NCBI RefSeq assembly: GCF_008831285.2
Contig: NC_045147.1
Coordinates: forward strand, 6,416,334 to 6,480,333
Length of the DNA: 64,000 nt
Source of the DNA: Nymphaea colorata
Lineage: Eukaryota; Streptophyta; Magnoliopsida; Nymphaeales; Nymphaeaceae
Reading direction: 5' to 3'
Within the stretch, counting starts at the first letter, position 1, and the number at the start of each line of letters is the position of its first letter. The notes under the pieces are model-generated. The model had not been told where the DNA came from. It made no database searches and was given only the letters and a program-made list of their open reading frames with translations. The position numbers and the translations under genes are program-made. Of this stretch, positions 23,901 through 37,337 are shown in pieces.

Positions 23901-26685
23901 AAGTTATGCTTCCCCTAGAGCAGTACCTATTGGACGTCCATTGAGGAGTAGGAACAAGGAGAAGGAAAAGGAGAGACAATTAGTAAGGTAGGCCGACCAA
24001 ACTCTCCCTCCCTCTCTGTCTCTCTCTCTTTCTCTCCCCTCTTGTTATAAACTTTTTTATTTCCTCAATTTCTTAAACTTTTGCATGTGTTGCATGGCCA
24101 AAAAAGCCTTTTACATGACTAGCTTGATCCATGAATCCAACTAAGTACCACTAATTCTCTGGAGAGAGTGATGGGTATTTCATGTATTTCCTAGAGGATC
24201 TATATAAATCCAACATGTTTGCAATTTATGGATTCAATTTCATCATGAATGATGGTTGATTCTTGGAATCCATCATGTTCTTCACACCATTAACCTGATG
24301 TTTTATACAATCTATGTGTAAGACTCATGCAAACATGGCAATATCAACATTGATTTGATTTCTTGTTGGTGTAGCATCTTCACACATCTTTTATTTTTAT
24401 TACTCACATGTATATAGAATAGACATAGCATGTTTTCTATCGTATGATATCTAGTTCCCATGTTAAGAATCTCATGACCCACGTGCATACCCTATGTCAT
24501 GTAAATACTAAGTTTCATTTGTTTGGTTTTATTTATATTTGCATCCAAAATTTTCACCTACATTGCAGAAGTCATAATTTTGTGTCTAAATGTCTGATTT
24601 TAATGTTTAAACACTCACTGGATTTGTCTAGATGTCAGCTTTCGAATGGCATTGTTTTCGTAAAATGTGGACGTAAATTACCCTTTATATCATGCAAAAT
24701 ATATGAAACATTTTTTGCATGAAACTTGTTTCTCCTTATATGAGTTTTCCAACAAGTCTTATTTTACATGTTTTGGATGTCATTTGGCCCATCTGCTAGT
24801 CGAATTATGGAAACTAGTTCTCTACAATCTGAGTCTCACCAGAAATCTAGAAGATGAGAAAGAGCATGATGCACTATTGACAGCTTGATTTTGAGAATTT
24901 AACATCAAATTTGGAATCTAGCAAATGAGTTTTATAGTTTGTAGACATTTAGAGTCATGCCTATGATCAATATATTGTTTTCCTTCATAAGTTGGGTCAT
25001 GCATGTCCTGAAAAATAGCCATTAAAAAAGATAGTGTCTGCCTATTTGGGTATAACTCTTTCTTGGCCAGCATTCTTTTATTTGGTGTATAGTAGGGATG
25101 TGTTTGTTGCTCGATTTGCTTGGGTTTGAAACCATGATCACTAAATGATTGGCATGATGCAATCAAAACTGTTGTTTCCTAAAGTTATAAATAGATAATT
25201 TCATTCTAGCTATTTACATTTTATGAATGCATTGTGCTTCCATCTTTACTTCCATAAGCTTGGGATTATGATCAATGTAGGATTAGCGTAGCTTATGTAA
25301 AATTGAAAATGCAAGTCATTTTCAAAAGGTGATTTCCTATTTGTGTTTTTTAGAAGTGTCAATTTCAAGTGCAAGGTCTATTGTTTATGACGTTAGGAAC
25401 CTAATTTAAGATAGATTTTAAAATTTAGGTATTTAGGTGGTTTAATTCTCTTAGAATTCTATTTTCTGAAATTTTTAGTTTTTGACCTAAATTTTTCATT
25501 GTAGTTCTCTCAAAACATAATTCATTTTGGTAAACGGTAAAATCCTTAGCTTTTCACATATGTCCGCTTCATTTCCACCAAAATTCATGGAATTCCTTGA
25601 TGATTTGGTCCCTCATTTGGCTGAATTACAAAAATTAGTTTTTTTGCAAAATTCAGTTTGCAAAAATTAGTTCCGTAATTGTCTGCCAACTTGGGAACTC
25701 AATATTTCATAACTTGGAAAAAAAAAATTCAATTTTATAAACTTCGGTTATCTCATGTGTGTGTCTAGCTTCCCTACACCAAATTTTACATGAATCCAAG
25801 ATGTCTAGCCCTTCCATCTAGCCCAGAATTTTAATATGCTCTATATACAACTTTTAGAAATGTCTCTTCACGCTTCAAGTGAAACTTTATAGTGACTTTT
25901 TATATTTCTTGATTTCCTAATATTCAATTTGCATGGACAAATGATTCCTAAGTTATTGAACCCATAATCATGTAAAATTAGAAATCTCTCCTTTATTAGA
26001 TTTCAACATAGTCATGTTATGTTCTTGTGTAACTAGTTTTTTGCATGAGATTCATAATGCTATATATCCTAGCCTAGGAAACATTTTCTGAATCTGTAAA
26101 TGGAAGTTTCTTGTCTGATATATGGAGAGGATAAGTCCCAAATTTGAGGAGAATCCACATCCATTTGCCCTAACTTACTTCATTCCAAATATGGCTATAA
26201 AGTAGGACTTGTAATTTTGTAGCAGCAAGCTGTATTTCTGTCATAAGTTGTGCACTCCCGATTTTCATGTTTACGCATAGTCACTCCAAACTAACACTTG
26301 AAACATGTTTCTAGTATACCGATAAAGATCATTCCAACATTTAGCCTCATCCAAGCCTGCTTGATAGGTCATCCTTAGCTTCTAACATGTCCACCAAACC
26401 ATATCTTAAGCCTGCTTAAAAATCAAGTTTATATCAAATTTCTAGCTTCCGTTTCAAAATTTATTCCAAATTTGATCTCTAAAATCCATGCATCATGTAG
26501 CTTAAGGATCCATAGCATGATCCGAAGATGACAAGGGTTTTCCAGGGATGCTTTATATTTTGAAAACCTTGATAGGTCGTTTGATAGCATCGGAATGCCT
26601 CAAAACGAAACAAGCATGTTCTGTTTCTTTAAATTGTCATCAAACATTGTCCACCAGACAAGGCAAACAGCATGGATGATAGAAA
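23901..26685. other. AT-rich non-coding DNA
   Basis: No gene or paired repeat is recognised. A TC-rich run lies at 24000-24035. The open frames at 24444-25166 have no domains. The text at 25500-25860 (for example TTCCACCAAAATTCATGG) resembles the diffuse AT-rich content of long plant LTRs, but no ends were found. Confidence 0.35.
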
Positions 26686-26689
26686 AAAG

Positions 26690-26790
26690 GGTATAAATAC
26701 CCTATCTGTCCCACACAGTCCAGTGGTTATCCTTGGAATTCCACAAAACAAAATGCAGGATCAACTACACTATTTTGTGTATAAATACCC
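26690..26790 (+). promoter_or_regulatory. Two TATA boxes 90 bp apart, then CT-rich leader
   Basis: The word GTATAAATACCCTA occurs at about 26691 and again at about 26779, so the TATA region is duplicated. It is followed by a C/T-rich tract (26810-26900), an apparent leader, and a GT-dinucleotide run near 27050. The small open frames 26733-27109 are compositionally biased translations of this tract. The region could be an LTR U3-R boundary or the promoter of a non-coding transcript. Confidence 0.4.
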
Positions 26791-27109
26791 TACCAACCTT
26801 GCTCAAAGCTAGAGTCTCACCCTCTATCTCTCTTCTACAAGTCTACTCTAGTTGCTCCTTCTCTCTCCCCCCTCTCCCACTGCTTCCTCGCTTTTCCCCC
26901 CAGCTACCTCTACCTACATCGACTCCCTCCATTCAAGTAAACAAACCTGCAATCATCTCCATTGCTTCGTCGGTTATGAGGAACTTGTAGGTGAGGTGTT
27001 TTTCTCATATTTCTCTCTTTCTCTTGTTGTCACCCTCCCTCCTTTCCTATGTGTGTGTGTGTCTCTCTCTCATTACCATCAAATATCTAGGGTTTTGATG
27101 GAGCCCTAA

Positions 27110-30100
27110 ATCACATTGATTTGGGGCTTTTGTCTCTCCCACTGCCGATTGCTGGACTACATTTCACTAATACGAAGCCACAAGGTAAAAAGCTACACCT
27201 TTCCCACATTAAGCTACTTAACATCATTTGTGCTTGAGATTTTCTATTGTATCGTTTCTTGTTCTGAAATAGCAAGACCATTACTTTCTTCCAAGCTTTG
27301 CTTTACAAGTCCAAACACCCATCTTCGTCCACTGAGCCCTCCTCTTGAATAATCATTTCAATGTTTGCATGGCTAAAGTGGTGTTTTCCAAAAGCATTTT
27401 TCATGACATACAAGCCTCATTTGCTTCTCCCATAAAAAGAATTGCACATTAATGTGTTACATGGCTTTTCATATTCCAATTATAAGTTCTTAGGTGTTTC
27501 CTTTCCTAGAGAGGCATCTTGAAAATAGGTTGTATACCCAGCTTGGAACTTGCAGCATGGAAACAACAGTAAGGAAGAAATATTTCTACAACTTATCAAT
27601 GTAATTGACATTCAAAGGTCATTCTACAATTAATCAATTTAATTGTTTCTTTTTTGTGAATAGCTTTTCAAAAGCATGGAAAATTGTTCTGTGAATAGAT
27701 TTTTATATGCATGTACATGCTGTTGAATTTTTTGGAAGCTACAGCTCTTGCCACCTTCACAATGGAATCATATCAAAATGTACGCTAGAACTGCTAGCCT
27801 TGATTCTTTAAATTGCTTGCCCACATTGGGCACCATAAAATCTTTGTAAAGAAGGAGCCAAATATAGTAATTTTTATGTTAGAAGGGTCATAATAAATAT
27901 ATATCTATTGTTTCTGCTTGTCGATCTTTTCCTCTTTTTCTTTGCCATTGGCTTTGGCATTATGGAAGCCATGTTTCCTTTTACAGTTTGGTTGGTAGAG
28001 CCACCTTCAAGAGGAAATTGAAAGCTGACAAGAGCTCTGTCCATCACATTAGCAGGTTAAGGATCAACTTAAAAAATTAAGAATGAGGTAAAAGAGAATA
28101 TATATAGACTATATTTTGAGACTTTGTTTATATGTATATATACATATATAAAGGAATTTGTTTAAAAACTCAAAACATTTTATTTGAAATGGACACATAA
28201 GTTAAGGACCTAAAACTCGTCTCAAGTTTTAGTTTCACAAGGTACAATTTCTATGTAGATGATTTTGGACGTCTCAAGTTTTAGTTTCACAAGGTACAAT
28301 TTCTATTTAGATGGTTTTGTATTACCTCCAAAATGCATGTCAGACATTTACTACAAATTCATTACTGCCACTGTTAAGATGGTTATGGGGCTATCTTAAT
28401 AATAAATCTGTGTGCAATTAAAAAATTTTAGAAATATAAAGAATTCTTTTGATGCTTTTGTATAACTACTCAGAAATATTCACTCCCGTAGAAGTTGTCT
28501 CATTAAAGATGGACCTACATTTCAAGTCTTCCTCGTAGAATAAAGTAAAATTAATGCTTCCATATGCCATAGCTTGAAACAAATTTCAAGCAAAGGTTTT
28601 TTCAGGCATCTGGAGGAATTGTTTGGACGCACCCATGACATTTTTTTTCCTAAATTAAAAAAAAAGGCAACATTATTAGTATAATTTCACAGCAGCTTAT
28701 TAACCAAAACCATCAAATATGGTTTTCTAGCATTGAAAGGCATTTTTTTGTTTGTTATAGCATTATGTATACATAATTTAACAGAACAAAGAAATTGTTT
28801 TAACACCATGCCTTGTTTTTCCTTTGTAATATTTTATGAAAGTTAAACCTTTTAAGGTGAAGCATACTTTATAGGTAGAGAAGTGAGTTTCTTGGTAGGA
28901 AAAGTGCTTCCTTCCTTAATATGTCTTCAATAGATAAAGACTTACTTCCTCATAGTGAGCATTTGTACCCCTATAGCTCTTGGCTAATTTTAGTGGTGTT
29001 CGAGGTTTTTTGGAAATGTATAATTACAATGCTTGTTGAGAATATGAGAACCAGAAACTTCATTGGTGTAAGTGGCTGCAAGCTTCAACATCTTTCACAC
29101 AACACATTGAAACTTCTCTTGTCCATTAATGATCAATTTGAGCTTAGGAGGCCGTCCCCTATAGTTTTCTACTAATTGAATCACACCTGTTTTGGTTCTT
29201 TTCTATAGAAAATCCTTACTGTTTGAATAAGACGTAGGAGACTCTGTCCTTCAATAGGGTGGCTTTGGAATAGTTTGCTTCCAATCACATAAAACATATA
29301 GTTAAACAAATTAGAGATTAAAATGGGCTTTATAAATATTACTATAAAAGTTGACCTGTTTATTTATATACATGTACATATAGTTACGTATATTTACATG
29401 TGAGTACTCCTCAACTGTTTGTGTATGTGAATGTAGTTTAAATATTCAATTTTTAGGGGGTCATATGTTGGAGTACATTGACATAAAAATGGATACAAAA
29501 GTTTAACAGGACAAGTACTACTGTAAACACAACAATAACTATGTTTGCTCGCTAGCAACCAGTTTTCTATCCCACGTACTGTATGTGCCTCTAGTCTTCC
29601 CCTCAAAAACTACATAATATTAGGACAAGGCATCACTGTATGGTTCCTGCAATTCTGAAATCAAAAGGACAAACAAATAATTATAGTGTGTCATGTGGGA
29701 TGCTCATCTAATTTTAGACAATAGAAGTACAAGAAAGTCAAGCAATTTAGTTACATGAGAACTGCCATGCGAGTGAACAAACATACCACAATAGTATGAC
29801 AAGCCAGAGATATATGTACAAGCATAGAGTAACACATATATTTTTCTGCCACTTTAAATCAAACAAGAAAATCACATGAAAGAACTTGATCTATAATAAC
29901 ACAAAACATGTTATACAACCCATCTCTATTCAATGGATGGACGTGACTTAATTATCTTTTTCCCATCAGTTGCATGCAGACTAAATTGCCTCTCTTATAG
30001 TCAACTCATTGAAACCTATTTTCTAGAAGGTCTCATTTTATAGAACTTGCAACATGAACAGTTCCTAACTTTTGAGCATAAAGAGTTCAAACTTAGAACG

Positions 30101-33100
30101 AGTTTTGCATATACATGAAAAAAAACAGTTTTCTAGGTTATATTAGATGCTGTTCTTCCAAATTTGAGCCCAACTTAATCCTTTTAGCCAACATTTTTCC
30201 ATCTCAAAACAACTGTTTGAAATAGGCCTTGCTCTTGTTTCCATAAAGTGCAATTTTTTGACATAGATTGTGTAGGCCATAACTCGTGTTCCAGATTGGA
30301 TTTTGTGATTTTGTCAATTTGGGGTGTTGCCCATGTTAGTATAGAACCTACTTGAAGATTTTCAAATTATTCCAACTCGTTTTGGTGTTTTCTCTTACTG
30401 ATTCTTTGACAACATATTCTTGAAAATTTCTATTTTTCTGTTTCTAATAAACCAAAATGTAACCTGAGTTAGGCAAGTCATATCTCATATTCCATAATAG
30501 TTTTTTAGTTCTTCTAGTTGGTTATGGTTTGTATAATGTCTAGTAACTTGGGACCAATCTTTTGCATCAATCCGAATTTATTTGATAGGTATACTAAGCC
30601 AATCTCAGAAAACTACTTTCTAAAAAATTCTATTTTTCTTGTCAATGCAGATTTATCTAGAACTTTGTAGTTTCGTATCTATAGTTCCCTATAGAATTTT
30701 TTTGTTCCATCAATTGAATTAGATTTCGAGGAGTGTTTAATTCATGTTCTGTGAAGCTTTGTTTTATTCAAACGTCAGTAGCTTTGTCATAGGCCTCGAA
30801 CCAAAACATGTTTTTTGTAGCACATACATACATATGGGGTAGGACAAGCATATGCGAGGAGAGAGACACCCGTGTACGCAACAAGTGTATGCCGAGGGTG
30901 GACCCTACTTCTTTGAGCATATATAAGGAGGTGGACCCTACTACCTACATATGAAGTTCCAGTATTGACCTTTGTGATAAAGAAGGTACAATATGCATAT
31001 TTACTTGAATACCCTAACATTGCACAGATGTAGCAAACATACTTAACATGCATTCCTTCACGCATGCATTTGTTCACGTAAAGGATGATGGTGAGGTTCC
31101 CACTGAAGGAAGGAAGGAGAGCGGAGGTTGCTGGTGAGGAAAGATTGGCCTTGAAACAGAAATAGTGAGAATGCCTCAACAGAAGGAAAGGACGATGAGT
31201 ACATAACAATGTCACTGTGCTTTTTTGTTCGTCGACGTTAAATGAATGCCCTGAAAAACTTCTACTGGGGATGAAAAACTTCTACCAGCGATAAGACTTA
31301 GCATGTTATTCAGTGATGGCTTTGGCTGAACTCAGTTTGAAAATCTATACGTCATATATAACCCTTGCGAAAACAAAAGTTTGTAATTGACATTAATTCA
31401 ATGCAATTTTCTTTTTTCTAAGCAATTTTAAATGTGATGCGTGTGTGTTTATATGTGTATATCCATTTATTTTTTTATGTTTGTTTAGCGTGTCCATACA
31501 AGCTTAGCCAAGCTAAATTTCCCATGTGACTCACTAAAACATGCGCATGGCTCATTTAAACCAAGCCAAGGCAACAAAATTTTGGGATCCAATTTGAGCC
31601 ATGAGCGGAGTGGCTTGTTTCTAACACCTGCTTATTGGGCCTATTAACTCGAGATCTAAAATGGAGAGAAAGACCTCATGTTCTTCCATATAATTTCGGA
31701 AGAAGATCATTTAGTTATCTCAATCCTGATTGGCTCATGTTGACAACAACCAACGCCTTGTGGACGGCAGCTAGCAAAGCAAGGTGAAACCAATAGAAGT
31801 GCTAAAATTAAAACCAAGTCAAAAAATACGTAAATAACCAACCACCGTTGAATTGTGAGTTAATAGGGTTTTCTATAAGACTAACTATAGGAACATGATG
31901 TCCATGTTTGAAAAATAAGAAATTGAAACAAGAAAGAACTGTAAGTAGAGTAATTAAGATGAAAGGGTGATTGGGAGTATTGAACAAACAATTAACAAGG
32001 AGGCTGCCAATTTGGTGAATTGGCAAAAACCATTACAAATTATTTTTGAAAATAAATGTATAAAGTATAAAAAAATAAAAAAAAATAAAAAAATCATAAA
32101 TATATTAAAAACTTGAACAAGTTCAAATTGAATCGATCCGCAGCCAATTTTATTCAGAACAAGCATATTTACGCCAAATGGCCTCATTCTCGTGTCATTT
32201 TGTTAGAGTACCTATGCATCAATAAACAAGTGTACTAATGAGTAATGCCCACAAGTGCCAAGGCAAGCTATGTCACCAAGCCAAAGGGCAGAAAATAAAA
32301 GAAAATGAAATATTTTAATTGCATAATGGTATTATACGAGCAGATGTTTTTTTTTAAGATTTTATTATTAAAAACTAGTTTAAAAGGTACATTCTATTGC
32401 CAAAAATCATGACAAAGTAAGTGTCATTCCAATGCCTATATCGGTGAAATTTTACTGGTGTATGTGTATTGTGGTCAAATTTCCAGTAACGCGTCTCACA
32501 ACATTACGGATTCCACTTGTACTCATTGAAAGGGTCTATACCGGTGATGACCACTGTAAGCCTATTGAGTGGAAATGACCAGCGATGTTAATAATGGTCC
32601 ATCACCAATGAAGTGTGAGTAAAAAAGCACATAGAAAATTCTGTTAGCCATAGTTTTTGTTTTTCTTCACTTTCTTTCTCACTCAATATGTTCATTGTTT
32701 AATTGGAATCTCAAGAGCAGCAATATTTATGGTTTATAAAAACTAAAGGTCTTTCGAATCTAATCTAAGATCAGAGAAATAAGGGTCTGATTTTAAATCC
32801 ACGGGTCTTGCGACATGACAGTATTTTGGAACTACAACTGACTGTGCCAAGAACCAAACTTTAGAGTGTTTTAAGAAGCCAAGGGAATGGATTTAGCCCC
32901 ATGTAATCTGCAAGCTTAGGTTAACTGCCAAAACGGCTTGATTAAAAAAAAAAAAAAAACTGTAACCAGAAGGTAAAGTTTCATCTTTAACCGCTAAATT
33001 ATTGTAAGATTTGCAAATCATAACTGCAACCAGAAGGTAAAGTTTCATCTTTAAACACTTGATTAACTGAACCGACTTGAGTAACAAATTTGATGTTGAC

Positions 33101-33240
33101 ATAAAAAGGAAAAGGTGTAAAACGTGCTTTAATCTTTACATTACTTAATATAATAATTTACACACAAGATTACTTGCTTTCATGTCAGATTTTCACCAAA
33201 ATAATAGAAAAAAAATGAAGGTCAAAATATCGATGTTTTT
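27110..33240. other. AT-rich non-coding DNA
   Basis: No gene can be supported over about 6 kb. Short duplications occur at 28218-28318 (52-bp period, starting CGTCTCAAGTTTTAGTTTCA) and 32964-33056 (64-bp period, AACCAGAAGGTAAAGTTTCA). The open frame at 30787-31215 (-) has 142 codons, but its residues are cysteine- and tyrosine-rich without any pattern. The text at 30000-30700 contains GGCCATAACTCGTGTTCCAG and similar words common in plant gypsy leaders, so decayed LTR DNA is likely. Confidence 0.4.
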
Positions 33241-33342
33241 TTAAATATATCGTCTCTTGAAACGTACATACGGAAAAAACGACACGTTTATTTTAAATAT
33301 ATCGTCTCTTGAAACGTATATACGGAAAAAACGACACGTTTA
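33241..33342. repeat. 52-bp tandem duplication at the left edge of copy A
   Basis: Two adjacent copies (33241-33292, 33293-33342) contain TATCGTCTCTTGAAACGTA and GGAAAAAACGACACGTTTA. They differ at very few positions. A single diverged copy of the same unit lies at 47949-47999, at the left edge of the second eIF3b fragment, so this unit belongs to the duplicated module. Confidence 0.85.
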
Positions 33343-33467
33343 AAAAGAATAACAAAAGAATGGAGGGACGCGAATAGAAATTGGCCAACATTCCGCTTCT
33401 CCTTTATGAGACTGAAACCAGAGCTCCTCCTGCTGCTCAACAGAAACCGGCGGAAGAGATGAAGGAG

Positions 33468-33851
33468 ATGCACAGAGGGAGCCTAGTTGTCGACCACTCA
33501 CAAATCAACGTCTCGAGGTTCGACTTCGACTCCATCCAGCTTTCCCCTGGCGAGAATTTGGGCATCTTGAGGTAAAATTTTCCGTTCCTGATTCCTCTGT
33601 AACCATGGTCTTGGTCGATTCTGGATTTGAGAACGTCATCGTGGTCTACAACCTTGGCCCGACAAGCTTGAGAAGCTGGAGGGTATCATTAGGAAGATAT
33701 TTGGGCAGATCGACATGATTAAGGAGAAGGGGCTATAAAATGGATGCCTGTGAATTCCGAGACTCAGAAGGCGCAAGGTTATTGCTTCATCGAGCTCAAT
33801 ACCGCGCCGGTGCTGGCTGCAAGCAGCAAGAAAATGAAACCCTAACGGGCA
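33468..33851 (+). pseudogene. TIF3B: eIF3b N-terminal fragment, copy A
   Basis: eIF3b is the scaffold subunit of translation initiation factor 3 and carries an N-terminal RRM. Here 33468-33575 encodes VDHSQINVSRFDFDSIQLSP followed by GENLGIL, matching the plant eIF3b N-terminal DxSSVDLDSI-PPGE-FGI region. After frame changes come VLVDSGFENVIVV, KLEGIIRKIFGQIDMIKEKG, WMPVNSETQKAQGYCFIELN and AASSKKMKP, which follow the start of the eIF3b RRM. At least three breaks are visible: after GENLGIL, around NLGPTS, and an extra AAA before WMPV that introduces TAA. Only about 110 of more than 700 residues are present, with no WD40 or C-terminal parts. It is non-functional. Confidence 0.75.
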
Positions 33852-34251
33852 ACATTATTTTCTGTGGATTTCGATTGCACCCCGGATCATAATCTCGGAT
33901 TTCCATCGACAGGTGCGATCGAAATCCACAGATCATAATCACAGATTTCCGTTCGGGATTGTGATCCTGTGTTTGCCTGGCTGAAAATTTGAAAATCGGG
34001 ATGAGGAACCCACTTCTACAGTGGTGTCTATCTCGGTAATAATCTGGCGCTTTTGTAAACCTTCTTCAAAATCCTTTCACCTACTTGAAGTCTAGTTTCC
34101 ATCGAGCCTTGGGTTGCATGGTCCAGCACCCTCTTCTCTTTTTGTTTTCCTTTAAAAATATCCTAACCATTCCATTAGGCATGCTGATTTTTTGAGTGAA
34201 TATTTAAATATTCACCATCTTGTTTCAGTAAATCCTGTAGCAGACAAAGCT

Positions 34252-36007
34252 GCTTCCAATAAAAGTACATACCAAAAGGATCTCAACTAACTAGAGCTTG
34301 AGGAACAAACTTTCTAATATGTTTGGATGGTTGTGAATCAAGCATCTCTTTACACACTGGGCACAATAGAGGTACAGATGTACAGCTGATTGCTCTTTAA
34401 GCGTGTCTCTTAGTATACTATTTTCATGTTTAGGGTGGAGATATTTTTCTATCCTATTTGGAACCTCATATTCAGGTTTGATGCTTTCAACTGTTTGCGA
34501 GATTTTCCTGTGTTTCAGTTGATCTCCTTTTTCATGTTTGAGGATTTGTTTTGCTTTCTTTAGCATAATTTTGTAGATACTAGCAGTTTGCATATCACAC
34601 AATGTGGTATGATAGTAGGTCTTCCTTGTTCCTAATTTATAAGTTCTTCCAACTTGCTTAAGACTTTTAGATCAAAGATAAGGAAATTTGTCAAATAAAA
34701 GGTTGGTCACTTTTTAATTTCTGCTGCTACAAACGCCTTCAATCTGAAAATGTTTTCAACTACTTTTACTGCTTTGTAGTTATTATCTGAAATGTTATTA
34801 ATTTTAGCTTAAATTTTTAATTTTTGCTGCTTGAGCATTTGCTTGTGATTGTTGGTTGTCCATCAATAGCTTTCATTGTTTCATGAGTCCTTCATGGATA
34901 ATTAGTGACATAGTAGCTGGGTTATCATTGTTGATGCATAAGTTATGCTACATTTAGTGAAGCATGTTGTACATCACTAAATGCCACTTTTCTTGTACTG
35001 AAGTTTATTATATATTTGGCAACTATCAATTGTTTTCAAATTTTGTGCATTTTTATTCTATTTTTTGAATATAAGTAAACATTTTTTCAAAAACTCTTCG
35101 TACACATTTAAAAAATTTTAGCAACTTTATTGATGCTTCATACAATTTTATAATTTCTAAAAGTTATTTTTTGATAGTTGTTAAAGAAGTTGAAACGAAT
35201 TTGCTATATACGTATTGGAAAACTTTTGTGCAAATTGTGTTTTGATCTTCTTGCATGTGAGTATAGTTTTCTGATTTTTTGGAAAAATTGTTTTTGAGAA
35301 CTTCTATTAAGTTCTTCTTTTGTACAGAAAATATGCTGAATTGAAATACCGGAAATAAATAACCAAATTGTTGAAAAAAATCTAAACTTTTGTTTTCTGA
35401 AATGCTCTATTCCTGTAGAGCTAAAAGGCACTTAGTTTTAGTATCAACTCTTTACAACATAATGTCTTTTTAACCCGGTTTTGTGAACCTGTCAGAATTG
35501 GAAAAATCTGCCCCTATTTTAGAGTAGAACATTTTTTACTTTCGCTTTCTAATTAAAATCTGAATTTGGGTCTGAGTTTGGGAACTTCTAGTGGTTTTGA
35601 CAAATTTATAAACTACTCCTTGTTTCTGTTTCTTACAAACCAGAATTCTGAAAACTAGTAATTTTTGCTCTGTTCTTGGTTTTTTAATTCCTAAGAGAAA
35701 AGAAATGGTCTATTATACCTTTTTGGAGTGTTTTTTCCCATCTTTCAAGTTTCTATGTTTGATTTTTCTTTAATTTTTTGGCCTTTGTAACTCTATCAAA
35801 TAGAGTGAAATTCTGAACTTAGAATTTCCACTTAGGGAGGTGGGGGCTTGTTAGGGCATGAACAGTGGTTTTGCTTTGATTTCTACATATTGCTTGTGTG
35901 TTATTGCTAAGAGGATTATCTCTTAGCATGTTTTGTTTGTGCCATCTAGGGGTGTGGACTGTATTTTTAGACAGGAAAACCATAATTTGAGTTATGTACT
36001 AAGGACC
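34252..36007. other. Spacer of copy A, no gene seen
   Basis: This T-rich DNA is shared with 44636-46550 in copy B at high similarity. It holds no open frame with a recognisable domain. Given the splice-site-bounded Mut7-C exon further on, the spacer may be intron sequence of the same source gene, but no second exon could be recognised. Confidence 0.5.
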
Positions 36008-36081
36008 TGATGCAAGAAAGATCAAGATTAACTGATCTTAATCTAACTGCATTCACGACTAAACTGAAACTATGTTTAAAG

Positions 36082-36159
36082 CTATATCACATAGGTACGG
36101 GTACGGGTACGGACCATTTTCAAAAAATTTGGGTACGGGGGTATGGCCGTACACGCACG

Positions 36160-36203
<44 letters not shown>

Positions 36204-37112
36204 CAAACAAAATAACATATTCACACATATATATCAAAAAATTGCAAACAGCACGCTTTCTTTCACACATAAATCATGGTCCAAAACACAGTATGGAAGT
36301 AATTAACATACAATTATACAAACATGTCTTTTCCTTTTATCGGTCATTACAACTTATGTCTAAACAGAACCTAGCAAAAGAGCTGCAACACATAACCAAT
36401 AAAAATAGGGATCATTTGAAATAGATGAATCCTCTCACGATACGATATATCACAGCAATAACTAGGGAAGACGCAGTTAATAGGGATCATGTAGTGCAAA
36501 ATGCCAAAATCATATACAATACAAATGTTGGCAAATTTGTATTGTATAATACAAATTTGAAACCCTCTCGGGTAGAGAAAGGGCTAGCCAAAGGGAGAGG
36601 TGATGGCAATAAACATTAGAGAAAGGGCGAGCCAGAGGGAGAGGTGATGGGTTTTCAGGCGATGGGTTTTCTGCACACTGTCTCCGTCGCCGGCGATGAA
36701 GGCAGGGGTGGAGCCGATGAAAATGAAAACAAAAAATGAAAAAAACAAAGTCACAGTCACCTCCTGCCGCCGCCGCTGTCGTCGCCTGCGTTCGCCACCC
36801 CTGCCGTCGCCTGTGTTCGCCGCTGCTTCGTCGGAGAGAGACGAGAGGTAAGAGTCGTAAGAGGTAAGACGCAAGGGTTTCGTTTTACGTTTTTTTTAAC
36901 GTCAAAATGTTTTTAAAGTTGAAATGAAATAAACGTTAGAAAAAAAAGGACAAAATTGGACTTGGCCAATATTGACCGTGTCCAATTTTGGACAGATACG
37001 GCTCCGGTGCATTGACCGTACCCGGTACGGTCAACGCCGCACCGGGACCGTACCCAGGCCCGTCCCGGTACCGGTACTGGTGTCGTACCGGTACCAAACG
37101 GGTGTATCATAG
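36082..37112. mobile_element. Nested DNA transposon derivative, 1,031 bp
   Basis: This insert sits in the LTR between two copies of GTTTAAAG (36074-36081 and 37113-37120), a perfect 8-bp target duplication as produced by hAT elements. Removing it restores the LTR sequence seen at 38095-38382. The ends CTATATCACATAGG and, from the other side, CTATGATACACCC form a short imperfect inverted repeat. Sub-terminal regions are rich in GTACGGG and CCGGTACCG words, followed by a (TA)n tract. The middle has two GAGAAAGGGCTAGCC/GAGCC-type copies near 36576-36640 and GC-rich CCGCCGCC DNA. No transposase is encoded, so it must be mobilised in trans. A relative lies at 63634-63743. Confidence 0.8.
36163..36200. 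repeat. (TA)n microsatellite
   Basis: A pure TA tract of about 38 bases lies inside the nested DNA element. It is the source of the YIYIYI-type translations in this region. Confidence 0.95.
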
Positions 37113-37337
37113 GTTTAAAGTAACTAAAAACTCAAGCAAAGATCAAACGAACAAGAAGAATAGAAGAAAACTAACAAACAACTTGCATTTCTTTTAACTG
37201 ATTTTTCTGTGTTACAAAATGACCCACGTCCCTTTATATAGAGAAAGAGATGGATTGCGGATCTAGATCTATTTACAAGTACAAAAAATCTAACTAGATG
37301 CAGTTACATGATTTGGTTATGCTTTCATCTTGCATCA

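Larger units (their letters stand above)
36008..37337 (-). repeat. 3' LTR of the gypsy derivative, interrupted
   Basis: It begins TGATGCAAGAAAGATCAAG and ends CATCTTGCATCA, like the other LTR. The stretch 36074-37112 is a nested element plus one copy of its 8-bp target duplication. Confidence 0.85.

Noticed and set aside
30787-31215. 142-codon open frame (-)
   Set aside because: Cys/Tyr-rich without pattern, no similarity recognised, AT-rich non-coding surroundings.
36143-36306. YIYIYI-repeat open frames
   Set aside because: They are translations of the (TA)n microsatellite inside the nested element.
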